Source: Symbiodinium natans
Taxonomy: Eukaryota; Sar; Dinophyceae; Suessiales; Symbiodiniaceae
DNA: 64,000 bases
Assembly (NCBI GenBank): GCA_905221605.1
Contig: CAJNDS010002294.1
Span: 219,501 to 283,500 of the forward strand
Direction: 5' to 3'
Shown here piece by piece: positions 20,166 to 31,499 of this stretch (its first letter is position 1; each line of letters starts with the position of its first letter). Below the pieces are notes generated by a model, which worked only from the letters and a program-made list of their open reading frames with translations, did not search any database and was not told the origin of the DNA. Position numbers and translations under genes: made by a program.

Positions 20166-21411
20166 AGCCTGAGGCCATGCATTGCATGAAGAGTATGCAG
20201 GCATTGGCATCTGAGATGCAGGGCTGGGCTGCGATCAAAAGCCGGTGATCTGGACTGGGAAGTTCACATTCACATTGACACTCCACATGGTAACATATGG
20301 AAACACACGGCACCAGAAGCGAGCGGTGACAGAACTTCCTCATCCACAGGTGACTCCTCCGAAGCTGTATAGATCCGGTTTGGATTCGGTGAGAATCTTG
20401 CCTCATCAGGGTTGCCTGCAGCAAGCTTACGATGCTCAATAGACGCTTAAGGCGCGCAAAAGTGCCTCCATTGTCGACGCAAGTGCAACTGCATGTCGAA
20501 TTAGTACATTCATTTCACGCTGCACAGGAGGAGCTCAGTTAGCAGCAGGTTTCAAGCATTCTACGATGTCGTGCGATCCATGTAGCATCCTCTTGCATCC
20601 TATGGAAAAAGTGCTTTCAAGGAAAAGCAGCGATCCTTGCAATGCTTTACAAGCTTGGTGTACCAACATGCCGGCAGAGGCTTTCACGTAAATGCCGTGT
20701 GGTTGACTCTGAGAAACGTAGTTCATTAGAATTCAAGACCTTGCATATTCCGTTCAAAACGGTTTCGGGCTCTGTGATTGAGACATGTTGAACCAGCCTC
20801 ATGCAGCCGACTGCATGCTGTTAGCATGCTCTTTGAAAGCTGTGAACATGGGGGCTTTGGAAATCCGTCGAACCACGGAATTCCCTTGGGCACCAGAGAG
20901 CACCAGCAAATCAGAACTGATAGCTGGTGACAGGCTGCCTGGAGGTAGTCGATGTGCAACACGTTGACGTGGAAAGGAAATGGCTCTTGGAGGCGGAAGA
21001 AGAGAAGAAGGAATACTCACACACTCAGGTCACAAGCTACTGACGTTGAGATGTGGGGGGGTGCTCGCTAATCGAAGGCGGGCATGGACAGATTCCAGCC
21101 TCTCAGAGAAGCCCAGCCAGGCATTTTCAGGGCAGGAGGACTGCCCGAAACGCTGCCGAGTGGGGCTACAAACCTCTGCAGTTGCAATGATCAATCTGCA
21201 TGAGGCTCGCCTGAGGCCGGCAAGTGTCAGGACACGTAACGCAATACTCTCATGGATGTATTCAAGTATTCATATTTGTATTCATATGCATTCTTATATG
21301 TCTTCCCGGGTGCCGAAGCCCGGAGTTTCAATATCAACGTGTGATGGTAGTTGCCCAGTTGTTCTCTGTTCGAGACTTGCCGGCCCAGGATGTACCGATG
21401 TATTGTATTAA

Positions 21412-21900
21412 TTGGAGTTCATAGACTCCTGGAGAGTGATCCAGTGCTGGCGACGCTGGCGTGCTGCGGGAAAAGGTTCAACCACAAGCCAAGACCGTTT
21501 GTTTCTCTTCGAGTATGCTGACGCCGAGACATGGATCACGTCTGGCAGCGGAGATGCAGCTCCACGATGCTCTACAGCATATGATTTTTCACAGAAGCTC
21601 ACGGCAAAATGCAAGATTGTTCTGCTTGAGCTTGTGGAGAGCTGCATCATAGCTGTCATGCTTCCTGATAAGCAAGGTGCTGCCTGAGCCTTGTGAGACA
21701 CATGTTTGTGTTCGGCTTTCATGGCCGCCCAATCTGCACTTGCGCGTTCTTTTTCTGGAGTTTCTGTCAGGCTTTTCGAGGGTTGTCTCTTGATTGCTGC
21801 GCCCGACTGTCTGGCCGAGGGGCTACGGTTTGTGACAGACCCTGAAATGACTCGCATTGCAAAAAGCTTTGCTGGGGCTGCCTTGCCCGGGGAGTCTTGA
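21412..21900 (+). CDS. Ambiguous coding region (both strands open)
   Basis: On the + strand two consecutive ORFs in one frame (21412-21687 and 21706-21900) read like protein, with QDRLFLFEYADAETWITSGS and EGLRFVTDPEMTRIAKSFAG. On the minus strand 21408-21950 is open for 180 codons and is also charged and plausible. I favour the + strand because all identified neighbours are +. No domain seen. From 21950 to 23150 there is only weak coding signal. Confidence 0.28.
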
Positions 21901-23159
21901 TCGGTGTTGTCATTTCGAGCCGGCATGTTCTTATGTTCTGCAGCTGACATGTCAAGGTCAAGGGTACTGAGGCTTGGCCGAGTAGAATATCGACTAGGGA
22001 TCTAAAGCCAAGCAGGTACGATGTGCCGAAGCAAAATCTACTTATCTGGGCGGACTGGCCGGCAGTTCAATAGTTGAACTTGTTCGCTTTAACAGAACAT
22101 ATGATAGCGCCTGAGCTGATTGCTTGTAGAGAATCTTGGGTTTTGTTGTACCGTACATCTCTCCACGATCCTTGCATGGGCCTGGTCAGCCTGCTGGTGC
22201 CTCTGCTTGTGCAACTTCATGCGGCGGAGAAGGTAACCCAGCATCAAAAGTGTGACCGCGGGAAAAGCATCACGGCAAGCTGGCAAGCTCAGAAGATCAG
22301 CACTTCCTTCATTCACTCGGCGCTCTTTATCGGATCTGGCTGCCTGTGCAGGAGGCCAAAGACACCCTCTTCAACAAGACGCTAATTGTCCCACATGCAG
22401 CAGATGCCTGGCCGCACATGGCTTAGGGATGAAGGAGGGGCGACCATTTGAGTGATCGAAGCGGGTACGTGGCCGTGGCTTGTATATGTAAGTAGGATAT
22501 GCATGACATCACAGCAAGCAGCCGTTCAATGGTTCCGCAAACAAGCAACCGTTCAATGATTCCGCAAATACATGAGATCACATGACACATCAGCCGCATT
22601 AGTCGTCGTCATCGTCAGCATTGGCTTCAGCTTCTGCTTGATGACGATGAGGACGATGGCTAAGACTCATTGTGGATGACAATGAAGAATCCATGTGTCG
22701 AGTATTGGCAAGCTCGGCGCCCATAGAATATCACTCGAGGGTGCATGTCTTGTTATTTGGGGTCAAGCTTGGCACTCGAGCCCAAAAACCAGATTAGCTA
22801 ATCACCTTGCCACGGCTGCGCAGCTAAGCAACTGCGGTGGGTGTGCCGGAGGGTTGGGTCTCCATCGCTGGATTTTGATCGCGACGAATGAAGCGCATAA
22901 GTTATTGCCAGGGTGTATGAGGCAGTCTCACACCTACTGCTCCCGTCAGCACGTTCGTACATTTTGGATGTAACAATGTACAGGGCCACACCTCTCCCCG
23001 CCGCAATGAGCTCAGCCTTTGGATGACCCCCAGGTTCTGGAACTTGACCGGTGGCGCGAGAAGCTGGACAGTTCCAGTTTGCACCCGAGTCGGAGAGTGT
23101 CACAAGAGTCTCAGAGTGTCACGAGCCCGTCCGGTCACCAAACATCACGGAGCTGCAGC

Positions 23160-23620
23160 GCAAGGTTTCATAGCTGAATCTGAATGCCAATCAGATTCAG
23201 AATGTGGGATGCAGCGATGCTTTGTGGCAATTAAACCGAACTCTTGCCTGCTTGGGGAGTTTGGCCATGACCGGTTCCGAGGTCCAGTTTGCATCAAGGC
23301 TCAATGCCAGGACCGCTACTGTGTGCTTTCAGATTCGTTCACATCCTTATGGGTCTGTTTGTGGCTGCTGCAGGACCTGTACGATTTCAATGCGTCCGTG
23401 GGCGAGTGCACATGCGAAAGCCCCAAAGATTGCGGACGTGAGGCCAGGGGCCTTGAATCCTGTCTTCAGGACTTATGTTGCACGGTGGTCAAAAAAGCTA
23501 AGGAGATCTCACGGCAACTGGAGAATTCATCGATTACGAGCTGTGCCAACAGCTGCGCGGAAAACCCTGCATGCCAAGCCTTTGAAGGGCAACGCAGCTG
23601 CAGCAGAGCAGGGAAGCCAT
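23160..23620 (+). CDS. Cysteine-rich protein, probable exon(s)
   Basis: One frame carries a Cys-rich segment from about 23170 (ECQSDSECGMQRC, CIKAQCQDRYC). After a CTGCTGCAG acceptor, an exon from 23374 reads DLYDFNASVGECTCESPKDC, then CLQDLCCTVVKKAKEISRQL and CANSCAENPACQAF. The regular Cys spacing suggests a secreted or luminal disulfide-bonded domain, but I cannot name the family. A signal peptide and the gene ends were not located. Confidence 0.45.
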
Positions 23621-23639
23621 GACTGACCAGTGAGACAGT

Positions 23640-24750
23640 GGAGCGGTGTGTGTTTTGTTTTGCGTGTTGTTGTTGCTGTCATGATGGCTAGGTTCTACCG
23701 ACGCTCGGGCAGTTTCGTATGTACTCTTCTCAGGCTACGGTCGCATGCAGTGCTTGCCCCTCAAGCTCTCAGTCAATCCGACATGCCCCCGGTCAGGACT
23801 CGCCAGAAGCAGCCAAATGGTGCTCAAGCAACTTTGACTGGTGACGGCAGGCGTTGCTTGTCGAGTATTTCAGACTTCGGGTTTGTTCAGTTCCAATCCC
23901 AACACCACCGGATTGCATGCGATGCGTGGTGCACAAGGTTATCTCGAGCGCGACATTTTCTGCTACAACAAGCCGGATGCGGAGAGCTTGTGTCTTCATC
24001 ATGTTGCTTGCCTTGCTACGCGAGGCCGGACACGAGGAACAGTCAAGAGGGACAGAGACCTGATCGTTTTCTGTGAAGAATGAGAACTCCTCTTGATTTC
24101 CAGGCCACTTCTGTTGTCCAGACCGTCGCGGTGCTTCTTGGCGAAGTATCGTGAAGCCCGAAGTCACCGTAAAGTTTGGATGAAAAGGAAGGAGTTGGAT
24201 TTCTTTGCATTGTACTGTAGGAGGTCATGGGGGTCATTGGTCCATACTGAACAGCTTCTGCAGGGGCTTCTAAGGAGTTCGGGCTACACCTTGTGGTTGT
24301 CTGTGTTGATGAGCTTATGCAAACTGCAAAGGAGTTGCTTCTTTGCTGCTCATCCCCATCGACTTACGAGGCAGTAGTGGGCTGAGTTTCCTGGCAAGGC
24401 ACCAGTCTGGGAGCTTCTTTGTGCTGTTCTCTGCCCCGACTGAAGGTGGGAGCATTCGGAAGTTTCTGCACAGCCGTGCTCGTTTTGTGACCCGCATGCA
24501 GCAAGTGGTGAGTAGCGACTTCCACGGTGCAAGCCAGTCCATGCGCGCATGTGTAAACTGTTGCCCTCTTGCTGCCAAGGCTGTTGTTCTGCTCTGTGTG
24601 GCCTGGCTGCAATGCCGTCCGAGGTGTGCCGCAAACATTCGCTTGTCGTGCCAAAGACAAGCAAATAAGGTTCTTCAACTGCAGAACCTGGGGCCAGCTG
24701 GCTTCACCCGTTCTCTTGTCTTGCCATGGCTAGCCCGCGTGTGGAGTTAG
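23640..24750 (+). other. Weak coding signal
   Basis: About 24300-24380 reads DELMQTAKELLLCCSSPSTY on the + strand, and 24343-24750 is open for 135 codons in another frame. These may be exons of a gene I cannot reconstruct. Confidence 0.28.
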
Positions 24751-25137
24751 ACCAAGCACGAGACCAAGGCAAACCAGCCATCGCCACTCCAGTGAACAAT
24801 GTTCCGGGCAGCACGGATGTCAGCTTCCCAACTGCCGTTCGAGGCCTCAGAGGGCTGCAGTAGAGGGAAAGTCAGTTGTAAAAAAGGAAGATGGGAGGCA
24901 AGTACGTAAAATGATCATTCTCCAGGTCAACGGGAAGTCAAGCTTCTTTTGGGCAACCTTAAGCACGAAGTCCTGAGCAGATTCTTCTCATGAGTCTTTC
25001 TGGCCACGTGCGTCTTGTCGCACAATTCTGTACTACACTTGTGACACACTGAAGCTATGCCCACGCTGACGGCTGCCAAGAAGAGAGAGGCGGCTCACAA
25101 GATGAAATCTCGGTGTGGCAGGTTTTCTAGGGGCAGC

Positions 25138-25270
25138 TACATGGTCCCTTAATATGGTCCCTCGCCTCCTTTCTTCAAGGGTTCTGAAGCATGGGCCCCT
25201 GGGTTTTGTAGGGAATTTAAGCTGTACATAAGGGGTCCTCATGTAAGGGCCCGTATTAAGGGACCATGTA
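25138..25270. mobile_element. MITE-like element with 17-bp inverted repeats
   Basis: TACATGGTCCCTTAATA (25138-25154) is the exact reverse complement of 25254-25270. The total length is 133 bp with no ORF, as for a miniature inverted-repeat element. A partial internal copy (ATGGTCCCTC, 25155-25164) follows the left arm directly. No clear target-site duplication was found, so a plain hairpin is the alternative. Confidence 0.5.
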
Positions 25271-25685
25271 CTTTGAGAGGTTTAGGGTTGCAGCAGCCCG
25301 AGTAGTTGGAGGTTCTTCTTGGCATCGCGCTACCCGGCCCCGCAGCCCGGTCTCTCGCACTTTGTGCCCTCCTTGCCCCTTCTTTGGCCCTCGCGGCCGT
25401 TGTCGCCTCTTTCCTTCCCCCTCTTGCCCCCCCCCCCCCTTCCCGTGTTGTTCCTTCCCTTCCTTTCCCTTCCTGGGCCCTGCCGGCCGTTGTCAGTTTT
25501 CGCTCTTCTGTCTCGTCTATTTGTCTCCTTCTTCTTCACCTCTTGCCTCGCTCTTGTCCCCAATCATGCCAGTCTCCTGTTGTCTCCTCTGCACGGCCGC
25601 GCTGGTCCTAGGAGGGTCTGAGGAGCCTAGCGGGGTGAGTCTTTTCGTGTTTTTCGCATCGCGAAGCTTCTCGGTTCGGCGAGGT

Positions 25686-25813
25686 GGGGGGGGGGGGGGG
25701 GGGGTGTACAGCAAGGGAGGGAGACTGGATCCTGGGTTGCTTGTTCTCGACGACTTTTGGCCGGAAGCCGAGACGATGTTTAACGCTACGCGACCAGCCT
25801 CTGCCCGGGTCTT
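25686..25813 (+). repeat. G run with repeat element A (copy 2)
   Basis: A G run at 25686-25704 is followed by TGTACAGC and, 70 bp later, by element A (TTTAACGCTACGCGACC then a GCCTCTGCCCGG variant). The same element A lies near other G tracts at 1.7 kb and 48.4 kb. Confidence 0.6.
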
Positions 25814-26052
25814 CATAGAAATCAGCCCGAAAGCCATCAAGGAAATCAAAAGACACCAGAATTATAGTTGCCAAGAACCCCTAGTGATTTTGACCTTTCC
25901 TGCTTCCGAGAACTGCATCTGCGCGGGAGCGGAACAAAATCCGTTAATTGGACAAATGCAATTTGTCCTGTGCCCTTCCCCCCTGCCCCCCCCTAGAAAA
26001 AAGAATGCTCGTTCCTCTCTTAATTAGCCACTTTTCCTTCTCTTTTCAAAAG

Positions 26053-27852
26053 GGACTTACGGGAGTTTGCAGCAGCCGACATGCCTTTGTCCTTAAGCAG
26101 CCCTGTGTCGATTGGACGAGGTGGTGACAGGATCACAGTGGTTGAATACAACGAGCTCCAACTATCCTTCGTCACTTGGCGTACGACTGCCTTGATAGGT
26201 TGCTTTCCTTCTTCACCTTCTTCTGTCATGCCATGATGAGCCTTGCCATCCAAGGGAGCAGCTGGTCGATACCTCGTCGCATTCGTGAATCCAGGACACC
26301 AGTATGTCGTCTCGGACCGAGCTCTCTCTTTTGCGTTGCTTGCCTTGGAAGCCTGGCAGGCTCTGGCGACCAGAGCGGCAAGCGCTTCGAGAGAATGTTC
26401 GAAGCCTTACTGGCCCAGAATGGAAAGATCTGCAAATTGCCGTCTGACTTGGATTCTGGGCTGGGGCTTGCAGGAGATTTACTTCGACAGGGTCGGGATG
26501 TGGCTATCCTTGCGTGCGGTGGTGATGGCACTGTGACGTGGGTGCTGTCCGAGCTGAACGAAAGGCGAGAAACCGTCTTCAAAGATCTTCGGCTACCGGC
26601 AGTTGGCATAGTTCCATTGGGTACGGGCAATGACCTGGCCCGCTCTCTCGGTTGGGGCCCCGCCCTCACAGACAACTTCCAGCTACTTGCCTATGTGCAG
26701 AGAGCTTTGAAAGCTGAGAGCGTGCTGCTTGACCAATGGCGACTGACCCTGAGACCCACCCATCTTCTGCCACCATCCCTGCGGCAACGCGGTACTGTGG
26801 AGTTTATTGGCTATTTTACCAACTACTTTTCCGTCGGGATGGATGCACACACAGCCTTTGAAGTTGGGAGGGTGCGGTCCTCTGCGCTTGGCAAGTGCTG
26901 TTTTAGAATGCGCTGCTGTCCACCATGCCGGTTTATACATGGCGGCTTGCTTTGTTATGCACTCAACGGGCCCAACTGCGCGAGATGCTTGTGCTGTCGC
27001 ACCCGAGCGCTTAACGACGACTTGGAAGTCAAGTTTGATGATGATCCTGGCACGGTTACATTCCCACACTCCATCCGCCAGTTTACACTGACAAATTTGA
27101 ATTCTTACGGACGCTTGGACAGCAAAGGAGGCGACGACTTAGTAGGGACCGCGGAGATCTCTGCCTTTTTGATGTAAGTGGCTAGGAAATTGCCAGATTC
27201 CAAAACTTTTGACAGATTGGATGCAAGTCTTCCAATCAGGTGCAGGCATGCTCTTGTATGGCAGCGAGGCCGTCGGCAGACAGGCTCGGAGTTGAGAGGG
27301 TAGACAATGCACACCTAAAATTGTTTGGCCTTACACTCTGCCAGGTCAGCCCAAATGATGGGAGGCTGGAGGTTTTCACCAGACAAGGTCCCTACGGAGT
27401 GCTTCCCCTGGTCGTTGGCTTCTTGCCGTGAGTACTCGGGTCTCCGTGTTCTCTTTCCATGCTGAGGTCATTGGCATGACCTTGGCCAAGAAAGTTCTAA
27501 AGGCCTCATGTGGCAATATCGATATTGCCTTCCAGCCACGGCGGGTGGAGATGCGTCTGAAGAAAGGCCAGAGGTTTCTTTCCGGCACCCCCCTTTCAAG
27601 GCTTGATGGCTTGAGACAGCGTCCAAGTATGTCCAAGTGCCGGCAGGACAGCATTTCCAGATGGATGGGGAGCCATGGCTACTGAATGCTGCCTGTACGG
27701 CCGTGATTGAGAGGCCCCTTGACTCAGCCCGGATCTGTGGCTTTGCGGACGTAGATGCAAACTTGCCGCAGTTGCGTGTGGCCTCTAGAGAGCCTGCTTT
27801 TGCTGATAGCTCACTTTCCTCATCCCCAAAGGCAGCCATGCCATGCCACTAA
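26053..27852 (+). CDS. Diacylglycerol kinase (DAGK catalytic + accessory domains)
   Basis: Phosphorylates diacylglycerol to phosphatidic acid. Probable exons: about 26053-26185, 26255-26294, 26360-27141, 27345-27410, 27467-27566 and 27638-27852. The catalytic domain starts YLVAFVNPGSGDQSG across the 26295-26359 intron, then has the nucleotide-binding CGGDGTVTWVLSEL and the signature GIVPLGTGNDLARSLGW. The accessory domain follows with LTNLNSYG, PNDGRLEVF and, after the 27567-27637 intron, QMDGEPW. Intron phases match throughout. Intron 26295-26359 starts with GA, 27567-27637 with GC, and 27142-27344 and 27411-27466 with GT. No C1 domain, EF hand or PH domain was found upstream in what I can read. 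The first exon (SIGRGGDRITVVEYNELQL) is less certain. The stop is TAA at 27850-27852. Confidence 0.9.
26295..26359 (+). other. GA-AG intron in the diacylglycerol kinase gene
   Basis: The donor context is CCAG|GACACC and the acceptor GGCAG|GCTC. Removing these 65 nt joins FVNP to GSGDQSG in frame, matching the family's N-P-x-S-G-x-x-x-G start. The nearby GTATGT at 26302 would put the next exon out of frame. Confidence 0.75.
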
Positions 27853-27884
27853 AACGACCATCCAACTCGGGTCCCGAGGCATAC

Positions 27885-28480
27885 CAAAGTGCGTATGCTT
27901 TGTCCACACGAGGATGGTCCAGGGGCAGGCTCTTTGTTGCGCATCTACAGCATCACTCTGCGGAAAATGTGGCCCCCATCTTTGAGGTGAGTGGTCAGGG
28001 TGCCAGAAACGGCACTTCTGGCAGACTCGCCGGCAAGGCGGGGCTTTGCTGCCAGTTCCGGATGGCTGCCACAACTGCAGTTTCAGGTTCTTCGGCTTCA
28101 GCGACCGAGCAGGAACTCTGTGTGCCCTTTGCATCTCGAGAAAGCACCCGGACGACGTGACCGCAGTGAGGGCATGCCGGAAACAATGCCTGTGCCCTGC
28201 TTGCTGGCCAGCTGCAGGTTTCTTGCATCTTACACTTGTTTGTACGTTTCATGTGATAACTTTGAGAACAAAAGTGGCCGTGGCCATTTCTTGGCTGCCC
28301 GACGAGTTAGGTACGGCGATGCTTTTGAAACCTAGAGCAAACCCGGTTTGCCCACATGTAGGTCGAGGGTGTTTACAGGATCAAGGTCAGGCAGCTAAGC
28401 TTCTAGGAAAGGAGTTGAGCATCGTTTTGCTGCAGGCTAGCGGCATTGAATGCTGGCCCCAGATACGCACTAATCATGTG
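27885..28480 (+). CDS. Possible exons of an unidentified gene
   Basis: About 27890-27987 reads AYALSTRGWSRGRLFVAHLQ and ends at a consensus donor (TTTGAG|GTGAGT). A second possible exon, about 28070-28160, reads FFGFSDRAGTLCALCISRKH. No family recognised. Confidence 0.33.
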
Positions 28481-28884
28481 GCAAAGGATCTCAACAAATT
28501 ACTGTAGGATCAGAGGCATAGTTTCATGCCAGCTGCTTGTGCTACTGCCGCTGGCAGCGTCTGTAGCGCGCGGCTCAGCTTGTTGCAGAAGCTGCACTCT
28601 GAAAGCGGAAAGCGGCCAACAAGAATGACAGGACGCCTGGCATGGCTGAGAGCACTGGGCGATGGGAGGTGTCGGCTTCTGGTGACTGCATCGATGTTCT
28701 ACTTGTCGTCTAGGTTTCGCCATTTGCTTCATCTCGTCGCTTTGCCAGGCCTAGCCAGGCTTATAGGATGCCACAGCTACAAGTGTCAACAAGCAAGGGC
28801 TTCAACTTCCTTTATGGTATTCGCACCCGAACTCAAAACCGCAAAGGCCTCAAGGTGTCTTAACGTCTCTGACGGACTCGTGCC

Positions 28885-29592
28885 ATGGCCCGTGTGTCGG
28901 GCGAAGTGACTTCTGGAGAGCTGCTGGACGCTGTCACTTCGCTGCGCAGCTCCTTCGCCCGCTTGGAGCTCCGTGGACAAGCACTGGACCGGTCCCGCCG
29001 ACGCTTGAGGGACCGAGGCGTGGAACGATCTCTGTCGAAACAGGGCCAGGTCCATGCCGAGGACGCAGGGGAATCCGAGGGGTGTCCGAGAGTGTTTTGC
29101 CCAAACATGTCCATCCAGGTCCCTCCCCTAACAAGCAAGCACACCATCCAGAAACAGGGGGGCACATCAGAATGTGAGGACCTCAGGCTTGCCCTGATTG
29201 CATCCCTGACCAAGTGGCAGAGTCAGCCCTGGCTGCGACTGAGCGAGTTTGAGCTCGAGCAGGCAGATGAGGAAGACCGCGCTGGACACAAGGACCACGA
29301 AGGTGAGCAGGGTCTGCGACGCGCGGCCACAACCTCCTGCCTTCGGGAGCCTCGACTGTCGAGAGCTTCCGATACTTCGCTGGACTCTGAAGGCATCGTC
29401 AGCATTGGCCTGCAAACACAACCCGCAACGCCGGCGGCGCGCCCAGGCCCTTTCCTCTTCAAGAAGACCGCTGCCAAGAAGGGATCCATGTCCATGAGGC
29501 CCTTCTCTGCAGTTACCAGCAGGCACATGCAGAGAGTAAGGAAGAAGCACACCTTGCTCGAGCCGGCGCCATGCTTGCCAGCTTCGACATGA
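28885..29592 (+). CDS. Hypothetical single-exon protein, 235 residues
   Basis: An open frame from ATG at 28885 to TGA at 29590. The N-terminus is helical (GELLDAVTSLRSSFARLELR), followed by Arg/Glu-rich and Ser/Thr-rich regions, an acidic helix (ELEQADEEDRAGHKDHEGEQ) and a basic C-terminus. There is no signal peptide or membrane span. Minus-strand ORFs overlap it but have less protein-like composition. No family recognised. Confidence 0.5.
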   Translation: MARVSGEVTSGELLDAVTSLRSSFARLELRGQALDRSRRRLRDRGVERSLSKQGQVHAEDAGESEGCPRVFCPNMSIQVPPLTSKHTIQKQGGTSECEDLRLALIASLTKWQSQPWLRLSEFELEQADEEDRAGHKDHEGEQGLRRAATTSCLREPRLSRASDTSLDSEGIVSIGLQTQPATPAARPGPFLFKKTAAKKGSMSMRPFSAVTSRHMQRVRKKHTLLEPAPCLPAST

Positions 29593-29752
29593 CTTGATCA
29601 GAAGGTAAGATTGAAAAAAAACTGCTGAGTCACTATCACTGTTGAATCACTTTTGCTTCAGCCAGAAGTGGCTCGTCAAACGAAGGCTTAGTGACAGTGA
29701 ATGCTGAAAGCAACACTGTAGATAGTTTCAGTCCGCAGGAAGACAACGTTGC

Positions 29753-30006
29753 TTGAGCAAGATGCTCTTGCAATGCGGGGTGTCCTTGAAGGCATCCTTG
29801 AGCCAGGTAAATGTGACCAACGTGAGTCGCTGTTCCCCGCACGTGGGTCTGACGACTGCTGCCAAATGTGTTGGACACATTGTCCGGGTGAATTTGCTGC
29901 ATTCCGAAGCTGTTTCTCTCAAATATTATTTATATCCACGGCGATCGGTGCCACCTGTTTCTGTTGCGGAGCCCAGTGGGCCTGACCATGTGCCACAGAT
30001 GGGTGT

Positions 30007-30078
<72 letters not shown>

Positions 30079-30451
30079 GTGCATACTGTGGGGCGCACGA
30101 GAGCATGGCTCAGGTTGTGCCTCTTTCAATGCAATTATCTCGCGGGGCTCTGTCTTTGGCCACTGGCGCTGCGCCTTGCTCGGTACAGAGCACGTTTCTT
30201 GGGGGTTTCTGTTAAAATTTGTCTTGTGCAGCCCCTCAACTTGATCTGCTTAGTCGGGCTTAGGGCTTTGTCAGGCCTTTGTGGTGGACATTGCCGTCGC
30301 TTTGTGCATTTACTATGTCGGAACACACGCCAAAAGAGACGCTGGCGTTGATGAGTACGAGTCGGTCCAAGTCTCAGGGTCCAGTGGCCTCAGCTGGGCA
30401 CCACCACATTGTCTTGATAGTGTTATGGTTGAAAGCGAAGGTGACATCTGA
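29753..30451 (+). CDS. Unidentified membrane protein (3' part)
   Basis: The last exon, 30275-30451, follows GTCAG and encodes a membrane helix (AFVVDIAVALCIYYVGTH) with a hydrophilic tail ending VMVESEGDI before TGA. Upstream, about 30105-30235 reads FNAIISRGSVFGHWRCALLG followed by a hydrophobic segment, and about 29753-29960 reads like a basic exon (SEAVSLKYYLYPRRSVPPV). A 70-bp (GT)n tract lies between them and would be intronic. The family is not recognised, and linking the first segments to the last exon is inference. Confidence 0.45.
30002..30076. repeat. (GT)n microsatellite
   Basis: An almost perfect GT dinucleotide run of about 70 bp. Confidence 0.98.
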
Positions 30452-31499
30452 CATCCTGACTTGCTGCCTTGTCCGGGTTCTGGCAAGACTCCCGGACAGC
30501 TGCAGCTGCTTTCTGCTGTGGCTTGTGCCCATGTTTTTGCCGTATAGCGTTGAGTGACAGTGAGATTCATGTCGTGCTGGTCCATTGTAATGCCACGCCA
30601 TGCTATGCCGTGCCAAGCGTTTGCTTGACAGCGGCATGTGGAAAAACTTCTTTGCTACAGCGCTTCCGCAGTGCCATCTAGGTGCGCGGCGAAACATGTG
30701 GGTCGGACGCGGAAGCATGCGTAAGGCCAAAACACCTGCGAAAGACCGGATGACCTGCAGATGCCTGCAGAAGACCCCGACTAAAAGCCCACGTAAACCA
30801 CCAAAAGGACGGCTCTGGCGAAGGTTCACGGAAGCACAGGCAATACGTGAAACTGAATCGTCATCATAGAAGACTGCGGGAAGTCTGCGGAAGGCTTAAG
30901 GGCTGGGTCGTGACTCGGTCAATCGAATAGGATGGAAAACAAAGAGCGCCACCGGGGAAGCAGTTCTGGTGGGAGTGTGGCATACGGCGCGCGGGGCTTG
31001 CTAGCATTTCCCTTACACTTTTCTGCGGATGGCAGAAGCGACTTGACTTGCCGTGACCCTGCCTCTGCTCATGAGATCCCATCACTCATTGCTGAGCTCA
31101 GGTTTTCCCGTTGATGGCTGGTCTTGCGTTCGTGGTCTACCGGCGCACGGAGGCAGTGAAACACATCTGAGATGGCCTGAGACTGGTGTGCCCGCCAAAT
31201 TGGACAAGGCCACCTCGCCACTTCAGCAGTTTCGGCAAGCGCAGGCGCCAGAGAGATGGCTTCTGAAGCGCAGTTTTCTTTTCCGTTGTTAGGCGCTTCC
31301 ATGTTCAGGAGTCTGCTCGAGAAGTGACCAGCAACGGATCAAATGGGGACCTGCGGGTGCCTTTGGCGGAGGCTCGAATGTCTGGTAGAGGGCAATATAT
31401 GCAGTGCCCTCCCGAGTGTTCTCCTCTGCTCTCTTTGGTGGCGCCAGTGTGGTTTGCAGCAGGTGCCGATGCATGGTCTCAACGGCTCAGGCCTCGGCT

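Larger units (their letters stand above)
24751..26050. other. Intergenic region rich in repeats
   Basis: No supported gene. It holds a 133-bp element with 17-bp terminal inverted repeats (25138-25270), a pyrimidine-rich stretch (about 25360-25560), a 19-nt G run (25686-25704) and a copy of repeat element A (about 25775-25813). Confidence 0.6.

Noticed and set aside
22590-22670. Hairpin of GTCGTCATCGTC and GATGACGATGAGG
   Set aside because: The pairing is low-complexity trinucleotide sequence and not convincing as an element.
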